The translations under genes and the position numbers were made by a program. Shown piece by piece: positions 53,947-64,000 of a DNA stretch of 64,000 bases; within the stretch, counting starts at the first letter, position 1, and each line of letters begins with the position of its first letter. This DNA is from Adiantum capillus-veneris (Eukaryota; Streptophyta; Polypodiopsida; Polypodiales; Pteridaceae). The stretch is from assembly GCA_014529385.2 (NCBI GenBank), contig CM043966.1, positions 109,030,087-109,094,086 of the forward strand, given 5' to 3'. A model generated the notes under the pieces. It searched no databases. It had not been told where the DNA came from and was given only the letters and a program-made list of their open reading frames with translations.

Positions 53947-56900
53947 TATAAGGTCCCCAACCTGCCAATACCAAGATCGGGATGGGATCCTTGACAGGTC
54001 TCTAGGTCTGATAAAAATCATAGTCTCTAAATAAGAAAAATCCAAGGAATAGACCTTTACCATTGACAATGGCTTGGGTCTATAGCCTTAGAAGAATACC
54101 TAGTCCTGTCTCGCAACGAAAATGGGACAACATATTAAAAGTCCAAAAAACTATTTCGGCCCTATAACTGCCACAATTGGGCCAAGGTATCCTCAACCAA
54201 CGTTTTTTTCCCCCTAACAGATGTGAGGGCATAGACGTTGGTGGACTCCTCTTCCAAGTGAAGAAGTTTTCTAAATGTTTTAGTGCACAAGGATGGATAG
54301 TTACCTGACTAATCAGGTCCACCTGTCCATGATTGACAACCTTAGTCAATCCCCACTTACCACCCCGTACTCACACATGATTCTTTTGCTATCTAATTAG
54401 TACCACGTTCTTATCATAATTAAAATAATGATTCCTTTTATCTTTCACAACAGGATTTTATTAAAACAGTCCTTGAAAACAGTATTGAAAACATTCTTTT
54501 AGCAAACAAACATCTTTAAACTTAAGACAGGTTACTGCCAATCAAAACATTGTCCATAATAACCATGACCAGTACTCGTCTTGTCTCAAGACCACCTAAG
54601 GGTGAAAAAAACGGCACCCATTCCTTATTCATAATCCGGAGTGGATAAACCCCCACCCAAGGTTCTGGTTGCCCATACACCAAACCAGTTCCCCATACAA
54701 CCAGGCGGCTCCCCTAGGATAAAAAAACTGTATCCTAACTTGTGTAGAAACATCAAGACGTGACACCGAGTAGAAACTCAACGTTCATGGGGATACGGAC
54801 TTATCTGTGGCTGCAAAGCCAATCATTATCATCAAAATATACCAAGGAGTCGGAGGTGTCTTGAACAATATGTCTTAAGGATGATCAATCATATCTTTCC
54901 TAATTCAACCAATTTTAACTCAAAAAATTCTTTCCTACATTATAAACAATGCACGTTGGAAGTTACCCTCCATTTTTGGTCAATTATTTCTTTTCTTAAT
55001 CGTACTCACTCCTTACGTATGCAATGCTAACTTAAAAATGAACTGTAAAAGATTTAATTGAACAAAGTAGAAATCCACCTGGGACTGCTCGACCATCTGC
55101 TGCTGCATTGGAGCCTGCAAACTTTCCTCCGTCGGCCTATGGCTCCGGCCCAATTACCTCATGGTCATTAGTGCCTTTATTTCTTTTGTTGCTAATATCC
55201 TCTTCCTTGGTAAGAGAATTTTCTCTGATTCTCTTTGGAGCCATTTCGATAGTCTTATAAAAAGACTTAATCAATTAGAGGTTTAATTGAACAATTTCTT
55301 TTCTTCTTTTTTACCCAAAAATAAGGATTTTTTGAGTAAGTAAGTATCCTTGATAGTTAATCGGATGAGATATTCCTCCATTAACTTCCTTGTACTATAA
55401 GTAATGTCCCATAATTACCATTTAATTTCGGAAGCCCTTTAACTAGGTTTATCCTTAATCTATATTCTATTTTAGACCTAGTACTTTATAAATTTCTATC
55501 GGCTTATGGATTAATCACCATAAATTGCAATTGAATATTTTCTATCTTTACGAATTTTCATAAATTTGATTGATAACCTCTCCCTCCTATACTTATGGTC
55601 TAATTTAGCCAAAAACAATTTGATAATAATATAATATACTAACCATTGATGCTGAGGTAATTTTTCCAATCTTCAATAGTGATTTTGAACCTAAGATATT
55701 TATTTGGTAATTAAATAAATTCATTTACTAATTTCCTTTCTCTATTTTATACGCAAAATCGGTTACTTTTAATGAAGATAAGTATTTAAACTATTTATCC
55801 GAGATTGGGGTATTTATCATGGATTCCTCAAGGTGTGTTCTATCTCTGATAATTATATCAAAGGATTTTTTATTAATTTACTATTTTCTCCCTTTTATTT
55901 TTTCCTAGAAATAATGTAATTTTATTGAGATAATTAGGTAAACTAATTATCTGAGGGTAACATAATTATCACAAGTTTACTAAGGTGTGATTAAATTTGA
56001 AAAATAATTCAAAGCATTAAATTGAATCAATTTGCTAATTTTCCCCTTTTAATTTGTCTTAAAAATAGAGTAATTCTACTAAAGTAATTATGTAAATTAA
56101 TTATCTGAATTTGATATAATTATCATAGTTTTACTAACATGTAATTAACCTCTGATAAATAACTCAAAGCATTGTGAATCAATTTGCTAATTTTTCTCTT
56201 TCAATTTGTCCTAAAAACAGAGTAAGTCTGTTAAAGTAATTAAATAAATTAATTATCTGATATTGATATAATTATCACGGGCTCCCTAACATGTAATTAG
56301 CCCTTGATAAATAGCTCAAAGCAATTTGAATCAATTTACTAATATCCCTCTTTTAATTTGTCCTAAAAATAGAGTATTTCTTCTAAAGTAATTAGGTAAA
56401 TCAATTATTTGAGCTTGACATAATTATCACAGATTTTTTAGCATATAATTAATCTCTGATAAATACCCCAAAGCAATTTGAATCAATTTACTAATTTATC
56501 CTAAAAAAAGAGTATTTCTGCTAAAGTAATTAGGTAAATTAATTATCTGAGCTTGACATAATTATCATGGATTTCCTACCATGTAATTAGCCTTTGATAA
56601 ATAACTCAAATCATTTTGAATCAATTTGATTATTTTCCCCTTTAATTTTCTCTAAAGCGTAGTTTAATTCAGTATAATTTATTATGAAAATTACTCAAAA
56701 GATTATATGATAGTTTTCCTAACTTAATGACAATCTAATGCAGCTCTGATAATTATCTCAACTTAATCTAAATTTAATATATTTTCCATTTATTTATGGT
56801 TAATTTGGATAATTTCAGTCCTAATATGATAGGATAATTAATTAGCTTCATATTCCCAAGCTTAATTACAACAAGGAGCAGAGAATATTTAAATAAGAGA

Positions 56901-57602
56901 GGATTTATGAGTATACATAGGCTTAATTTTTAATTTATTAAGAAAATGGATTAATCTAGCTTTGCTAATTAAGAAGGATTAAGCTAATTACCGTTTAAGT
57001 TAATCAACTAGAGCTTAATCTCTAGTGATTTCTGCGTAGCGGTCTCTCTAGATGAGAGAGAATGTGTCAAGGCTTCGAATCTGTCTGAAATTGTGAAGCA
57101 AGGGTCATGTTTATAGGTTTCTGGGTACTCACAGGCTGAAAAATGGCAGTAACTTGCATCCCAAGCAGCCCTACTGGTCAAAAAACACCCCCTGCTGCTA
57201 AATCTAGTCTCGGAGAGTTCATCATTACACCACACATCCCCCCTCAGCTTCTAGAATCGATTTTTACTATTTTCACTTATTTTTAATGATGAAAATTGAA
57301 AATATCAGTAATTTCTAGAACCTTAGGATAAGAATGTCTTTGTTAATAGTAATTACTGAAACCATCCAATTTTCTTATCTAATTGAATTCTTAGTGTTAC
57401 CTTTTAGGGCCCCATAACTTTTCCAGATTTTATCGGAATTCTATTCTGAAAATTTCTAGCATGGGGTTTGATGTGCTTAAGATTCCAAAAATACCAATAA
57501 TTGCCATGGTCGGACAATTCTACATTGCTTTTTCAATAATCATATTAGTTGAATATAGCTAATTTATACAATCTTTAAGGTTTCAAAAACTGGAACCTTA
57601 CA
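53947..57602 (-). repeat. Chromovirus LTR copy 3 (5' LTR), 3.66 kb
   Basis: It runs TATAAGGTCCCC (worn TGTAAGG) to GGAACCTTACA. It is alignable with copies 1 and 2 along its length but clearly older: GACAGGTCTCTAGG, ACTAATCAGGTCCACC and GATTGACAACCTTAGTCAATC are shared amid many differences. It keeps the order of tandem repeats (about 55800-56640, about 140-bp units), small ORF relic and TATA-like site (about 57104-57116). Confidence 0.88.
55030..55244 (-). pseudogene. Small LTR-encoded ORF, frameshifted copy in LTR 3
   Basis: It starts MAPKRIRENSLTKEEDISNK, continues to TNDHE, shifts frame, and resumes with SHRPTEES and QMVEQSQV. Compared with copies 1 and 2, at least nine of the codon differences at conserved residues are silent (for example cca/ccg, aca/acg and gag/gaa in SHRPTEES). 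A donor-like CAGGTGGAT is at the same place. Confidence 0.55.
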
Positions 57603-57860
57603 AAAATAAATTCTCAAGAGACATGAAAGTCCATGCTTGGTTGACTAAGGCTTGAACTATTCAATTAAAAACAAATGACTTAAGAAGCATGAAATACACA
57701 TGTTTCCTTGATTGACTAAGTCCTTAAAGTATTCAATCCAACCAAATGACTTAATAAGCATAAAAGACATATCTTCAAATGATCCACCACATGTGGCCCT
57801 CATGATATGCTTGAATGCTATTGGTTAGGTTTTAAAGGGGTCCAATGAGAATTTAGATAC
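57603..57860. repeat. Two-copy 68-bp tandem repeat and spacer
   Basis: TTCAATTAAAAACAAATGAC at about 57659 and TTCAATCCAACCAAATGAC at about 57733, each between TTGACTAAG and AAGCATAAAA or AAGCATGAAA. No gene. Confidence 0.6.
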
Positions 57861-58861
57861 ATAAAAATAAATAATTGAGTTCTTTCTCTCAAAAAAGAAA
57901 AAGAGGACACATGTCCAAATGAAATAATATAATAATAAGAGAGAGAGAGAGAGAGAGAGACGTGGACCAAGCATGAGAGGGGGTATACTCTCCCACACAC
58001 ACACACACACACACACACATTCTCTCATTCTGTGGAGTGCAAGATGCAAGAGCTCCATCTCCTTCTCCAAGTTTATTGAGAAGTGGAGAGCCTACACCAA
58101 CACTCTTGGCTATGTAACGCAAATCCAACCAAGAGCCATGTTGCAATGCTTAAGCTTGTCATCTTCTTCATCTTCATTACTATGCTATTATGCTATGCTA
58201 AGCAAGAAGAGTGATGATAAGTGAGGAATTATTTGTTTCTTCTATGGAATGTTTCTTCATCCTCTTCCCTACCCTCATTCCCCGCTAGCTCTCTTCACTT
58301 TGAAGGTGCTTGAGTCCTTGGGACTAAGGCTTGGGATAGTTAATGCTTTTTGTACAGTTTATGTTAATCTTATGATGCATGAAGCTTTCCATCTTCATAG
58401 CATCACCAAGGTCACAAGGAACACAAAGATTGTATTGTAACAAAGTCTCTCTTGATGGAAGAATCTATAATACAAATTCCTTTTGGAGGGGGACCGGCTC
58501 CAAGTAAATCCGGTCATCATCTATTGTCATGCTCTCTAATACTCTCTCTCCTACAAAAGTATTTGTTCATGCCAAGTTAATTACGTACTATGTTTATGTT
58601 ACTACCATCAATTAAGTTCACCCTCATGGTTCTCAAAGTAATCTCACAAAAAAATGCTCACTCTAATTCTCTGAATTCCGTCATTCTCAAAGTTCATAGG
58701 CCATTCCCATTAGGTGTGGAGAAGTCAAGAGTTTAGGAAAAAATTTATGTCAATAAAGAAGTTATTGAATATTCAAACATCGTGGAAAAAATCTCAAATT
58801 ATTTCAAAGATTTGAAGCATCTCATAAAATTGGAATGATACAGAGATGGTACACATAACTT
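57861..58861. other. (GA)n and (CA)n microsatellites, no gene
   Basis: (GA)n at 57938-57960 and (CA)n at 57996-58019. The rest is unique DNA; short frames (for example 58249-58440) have no recognisable content. Confidence 0.5.
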
Positions 58862-58916
<55 letters not shown>

Positions 58917-58970
58917 ATATGTGTGTGTGTGTGCACGTGTGTCTATATGTATGTGTGTGTGTATACCTCG
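58862..58970. repeat. (CT)n then (GT)n microsatellite
   Basis: About 25 CT units at 58863-58912, then TATATATGTGTGTG runs to 58970. Confidence 0.9.
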
Positions 58971-59629
58971 AGGGATTCACTCTATATAAAAAAGGATACG
59001 CCACCTGTGAGTAGACAACTTTGATAAAACCCCTATATACGACTCATCTTAGAGAATATTACCCTCCTTTCCACGCTTATACGACAATCAACAAAGAAAA
59101 CTATCATACCCCTATCTTACATATAGAATTTAGGTTGGACATGATCTATTGGAGTAAAACTAGTCAAAGAGTGTGTAGTATAGTGACTAGAAATGTTGAT
59201 AATTAGATGTACCCTCAATGTATCTTAGTTTGAATTTCAAACTATGTGCCCGATCAGCCTGCATTCTTGCTACTCTCCAATTCTGACCCATACAAAGCTG
59301 GTGTAAATCAACCCTTGACCTCCTCCAAATCAGCCCTTATCTACGACCGGCTTAATGCAAAATTTTATGTGTGACCTTGTTAAAAACTTCCCCTAAATTC
59401 ATCCGAGTTCTAGTGCACATTGGTGACAAATCGATATTATAAGTCATCAACCCGGGTCAGGTTCCCCCTCCCCCCCCCCATAAATATGATATTCCTCTCC
59501 CTTATTTCTCAGCTTGCGAGGTAAATTATTGGGGGCCTGTCCCTAATTTATACGCTTATGTAACTTGTAAAAAGACCACCCTTCCCTGCACTTACATGGT
59601 GCGATAAGTTTTCCATGGTGAATCCCCCG
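58971..59629. other. No gene recognised
   Basis: Unique AT-rich sequence with a short C run at about 59463-59478. Confidence 0.4.
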
Positions 59630-59719
59630 GGGTGTATACATACATACATAATTACTTACATACACACACACACACACATATATGTGTGTGTGTGTGTGTG
59701 CGTACATACATACTTACTT

Positions 59720-59756
<37 letters not shown>

Positions 59757-59788
59757 TGCACATACATAACATTGAAGGACGATTACTT

Positions 59789-59841
<53 letters not shown>

Positions 59842-59842
59842 C
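59630..59842. repeat. Mixed (CA)n, (GT)n, (TACA)n and (CT)n microsatellites
   Basis: TACATACA units, then (AC)n, (GT)n, a second (AC)n and a (CT)n block of about 55 bp broken once by CC. The adjacent CA and GT runs are self-complementary and could form a hairpin. Confidence 0.9.
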
Positions 59843-60400
59843 TCCCTCAAATTTTGAGGTCATTGTGATTGTTTCTACGATATTAAAAATCCCACCCTCT
59901 CTCCCTCTTTAATAAAGTATGCGAGCATGTAAGCACTTGCGTTCAAGAAGAGTCATTGGCTTTTTTTTTTAGGTCTCTTGTTTTTTTCTTCTTCATCTTC
60001 TTCTCTCTCTTTCTCTATGTTGTCTCTCTCCCTCTCGAAATACATTTGATAGTATTTGTCACTCAATTAATTTTTTTAGTGATGTTAAACATTGTATGTG
60101 TGTGTGTTTGTGTGTGTTATTTAAGCTATGCAACAGGATGGCTTCTTGCGAGTAGTGTTTGTAGAAGGTTTGCCTAAGCTTAGGGGCTACAAGTCTAGAT
60201 TAATTAGTCTCAAATCGTGTTAATAGGAAGTAACGCAGGTAAAAATAGTCAAAAAATACTCTAAAATTGTAGATTTTAGAGATTATTAGAAATTTTAGTG
60301 TGCATCTTAATGGAAAGAAGATGTGCATTGTAAATATATCAACAAAGTGAAGGAAATTTTGGCTACAAAAGGACAGGTGCCAAAAGATTCTTGAAGGCTT

Positions 60401-60434
<34 letters not shown>

Positions 60435-60584
60435 CAAGGAAGGGGGGGGGGGCTCATTGCCAGGTCTAGGGAGAGACACATGGGGCCACCGCAATGTGTT
60501 GATACACTGGATTGCAACTATCTTCTCACATCAACACTACACAAGGGTAGATGCGGAGGGTTACATGTACAGAAGACAATAGTT
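59843..60584. other. No gene; (GA)n and G run
   Basis: (GA)n at 60405-60433 is followed by a 10-G run at about 60442. Poly-T rich stretch at 59961-60080. Nothing coding. Confidence 0.5.
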
Positions 60585-61080
<496 letters not shown>

Positions 61081-61206
61081 GCTTGAAGCAAAGATTTGTC
61101 ACATAGGTCTTGAGGCATCTTGTTATTGTTCCAATAGGGTAACTATGACATTCAAAAACTTTATGCTCCCCTCACCCCCCCCCCCCCCCCCCCTTCCCCT
61201 TTAAAC

Positions 61207-61254
<48 letters not shown>

Positions 61255-61567
61255 TACACACACACATACACTCACATGCTCGGTGGATAGCAGTTTGCCT
61301 AGATCTTGTGTGTGCATACATGTACGACTTGTCATCATGGCATATTATTTGACAAATTGGTGCTCTAGTTGAAGTGACGATTTCAAGTGGACATTTATAT
61401 AGAAGAAACGAGCTCCCTTTTCTCACTTTTTTGAAAAAGAGATATAGATGGCTATGATCTCTGTGTGTGTGTGTTTGTGTGTGTGTGTTACATTTGAGAC
61501 CATTGGATAGATTTTTGAGATCTCATTGGATGTTCCTACATTATCTTAATATTCTCCTTTTTTCAAG

Positions 61568-61623
<56 letters not shown>

Positions 61624-62165
61624 AGATGAAACAAAAATATCTTTTGGGATTGTTCTAAGGCATAAAAAAAATTCTTCTTCTTTGTCTTCTCTCTCTCTCT
61701 CTAGATACTCACTTTTGTGGAAGACTTGTCGTGTGACTTTAATGTCTCTTTAGATTGTTCCTACACACTTAATATTTTGATATCTCTTTCTCTCTCCTCC
61801 TCCTGCGTCATTTGTTGGGCACCAAAAAATTATCCTCTCTCTCTCAAATTGAATTTTGATAGGCACCCTTGCTTGCCAAAATTTAGAGAATTTATAGATT
61901 TTAAAGCATGGCCCACATGTCAACTCTTAAAAATAAAAAGATCAAATTATCTTAGAATTGGTAAAAGGTCCATCAGCAGGGCAATCTCTCTACCCAGTTG
62001 GGGTGCTAATGTGAGGGTTTGTCTTTGTTGAGCATTTAATTCATTGTTACAGGTAAAAAACTCTAGCTACCCTTTTTAAAATACACTATAATGCCAAAAA
62101 ATAATATATAGAAAATTTGAAAGGCTTGATGGGTGCATGAACTCAGCAGTAAAATATTTCTTTCT

Positions 62166-62210
<45 letters not shown>

Positions 62211-62215
62211 TCACT
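61081..62215. repeat. Microsatellite-rich DNA with a 19-C run
   Basis: 19 C at 61175-61193, (CT)n(CA)n at 61207-61265, (GT)n at 61458-61489, (GT)n(GA)n at 61568-61622 and (CT)n at 62160-62206. No gene between them. Confidence 0.85.
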
Positions 62216-63130
62216 AACGTGGATAACAACCCCTACATTTGCATACAATGCATGTCGTCAATGCGAGATAGCCCCAAGTTGACATTAGGTGAGTTTTTTT
62301 TTCTTAAGCTCTTTTAAGAAATACACATTTCCAGAAATTTTTAAAAAATATCAATATTGGTCTTGAAAAAAACCCCTTGAAAAGATAAAGCCAAACATAT
62401 CTTCAAAAATTGAAATTCCATTAAATAGCAAAATTTGCACCAAAATTCTTTCTTTTATGTTATATCTTCAAAAAGTAAATTCGCATTAAGTAGCAAAACC
62501 TCTACTAAAATTATCCCTTTCTTGTTGTCTGTAATCGAAGTGGAACATATATTCTATGTAAAATAGAAAGTCTTTTGACTTTTATACTTATATAATGGAG
62601 CTTAAAATTTTTGAGTAAGGAGAGAGCATCCACTTGTCATTCATTGAAGACCTTTGGACTTTTTCACTTTTGTATGAAGTATTTTCTTGAAAAGGGCTGC
62701 ACCCACCTTCCAAGGGAAAATAACCTTGAATGCATCCCATCAATCATCCTTTCATTTCAACCTTTTGAGTTAAACAAGGATTGACATGTCCATGTGCATG
62801 GACTGGAATTGCACGTTTTTTTTATTTGCAATATATATTCACTCACTATTTGCGAGTTTGGCCCAAAAAAAAAAGAGTCTGACTACTTCTCCACCCACCT
62901 TGAAAGGGGAAATGACCTTTGAAGTTTTTTAAAAAAAATGCACCCCATCAATCATCCTTTTATTTCAACCTTTGAAGTTTTAAAAAAAAGCTTATGCACC
63001 TCAATTAATCCCAATAACTTGAGCCTTGGTTGGGAAAACAAAACTCAATGCACATCCTCAAACAAGGCATGGCTTACATAGTTCTAATGCGCTTGGTAAG
63101 TGCACACATGATGTTGTTGACACAAAATAA
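62216..63130. repeat. Spacer with a diverged duplicated segment
   Basis: CACCCACCTTCCAAGGGAAA with CATCCCATCAATCATCCTTT (about 62700-62765) recurs as CACCCACCTTGAAAGGGGAA with CACCCCATCAATCATCCTTT (about 62892-62965). No gene. Confidence 0.6.
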
Positions 63131-63220
63131 GACCAAGCTCGCCTTGAGTGTGTGTGTATGTGTGTGTCTAATAGAGAGGACCGTCATGCATATTTTTGGC
63201 TACCCACCGCACCCTGTGTC

Positions 63221-63287
<67 letters not shown>

Positions 63288-63318
63288 ACATGGCTCATTG
63301 TTTTTTGTTGTTGTGCAT

Positions 63319-63355
<37 letters not shown>

Positions 63356-63360
63356 TGAGT

Positions 63361-63393
<33 letters not shown>

Positions 63394-64000
63394 CACGAGT
63401 CACATCACTTGGAGATCATGGGAGAGAAAATGCAAGGAGAATTGATATACTACAGCTACACCCCATAGCATTGTGTCTGCAACAAGTAATTGTGTGTGCA
63501 TGTGCATGTGCGTGCGAGAGAGAGAGAGAGAGAGAGAGAGATTTTGCAAATTCAGCAAGTTAAAATACACTAAAACCGATTATTTGTGAAATACACTAAA
63601 ATCGATAATTTGTGAACACTGGTTCCAATTAAGCATTTCATAAGGTTCATGACTCACAAATAGCCCTCAAATTTGAAGGGTGACCTACTACTTTTCCTTT
63701 TTCAAAAGGTTCCTTTTTCTTTCTACACAAATTGGAAGGGCATACGCATATGTTTGTCTAAATTTTTCTACAATTCATATCTACACTATTCTATCTATAC
63801 TCTTTATAATGGAGACTAAAATCTTCCAAGAAGGAGAGGGCCTCCACACGTCAGCTCTTGGAGCGTTTCCACGGACTTGCAGTGCAAATGCACCTTTCAA
63901 ATGGAGTTTGGAAACTTAAGCTATGCTGTTCAGACCTATAGACACTCGAGTGTGTGTGTGTGTGTGACACACACACACACACAGATTGGGATCTATTTGT
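63131..64000. repeat. (GT)n(GA)n microsatellites, no gene
   Basis: Compound runs at 63217-63284, 63320-63393 and 63496-63541, and (GT)n with (AC)n at 63951-63983. The segment near 63805 (TATAATGGAGACTAAAATCT) resembles one near 62592 (TATAATGGAGCTTAAAATTT). Confidence 0.8.

Noticed and set aside
58021-58440. Small genes after the CA repeat (58249-58440)
   Set aside because: Composition is ordinary but no motif, start context or homologue supports them.

Overview
The window looks like intergenic, repeat-dominated DNA from a large flowering-plant genome. It is AT-rich, carries plant-type Ty1/copia, Ty3/gypsy and CACTA elements with spliced plant-style genes, and is full of (GA)n/(GT)n microsatellites. 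I see no convincing single-copy host gene, no tRNA or rRNA gene and no CRISPR array. The species cannot be fixed from the sequence.

Layout. 1-1112: 3' end of a decayed copia element with its short LTR. 1113-2200: compound microsatellites and a minisatellite. 2360-5230: a gag-like retroelement remnant split by a 449-bp foldback element. 5229-7341: a probable long LTR whose last 588 bp are duplicated, followed by a primer-binding site of the Athila/Tat kind. 7846-24064: a minus-strand Tork/Tnt1-like copia element bounded by the 5-bp target duplication CAAAC. Its 5' LTR was invaded by a minus-strand gypsy chromovirus (12502-about 23788) with LTRs of about 4 kb. 24.7-27.06 kb: GA/GT/poly-G low-complexity DNA. 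27.09-31.8 kb: minus-strand Tat-lineage pol (RT, two RNase H domains, integrase) joined to a gag-like segment. 33.4-40.1 kb: plus-strand unclassified LTR element (zinc knuckle, retropepsin, no RT) with 3' tandem repeats and an LTR. 40.1-42.1 kb: a divergent inverted copy of the same protein family. 44.4-52.4 kb: a tandem array split by a 6.94-kb CACTA transposon. 52.7-53.0 kb: a relic end of a related CACTA. 53.5-57.6 kb: a third, older copy of the giant chromovirus LTR. 57.6-64 kb: microsatellite-rich DNA without genes.

How the parts work together. The CACTA element (45355-52297, TTA target duplication) has matching termini, subterminal repeats, a five-exon transposase gene whose frame is broken by one stop codon, a second Transposase_24-type gene with a frameshift, and what looks like a captured piece of a host heavy-metal-associated (HMA) domain gene. 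The chromovirus family has an odd architecture: a short U3, an R-U5 of about 3.6 kb carrying roughly 150-bp tandem repeats and a small ORF that keeps its protein sequence through mostly silent changes in an older LTR, an extra ORF between primer-binding site and gag, and a gag-integrase fusion that has lost protease, RT and RNase H. These two elements and the unclassified 33-42 kb family are the most interesting content.
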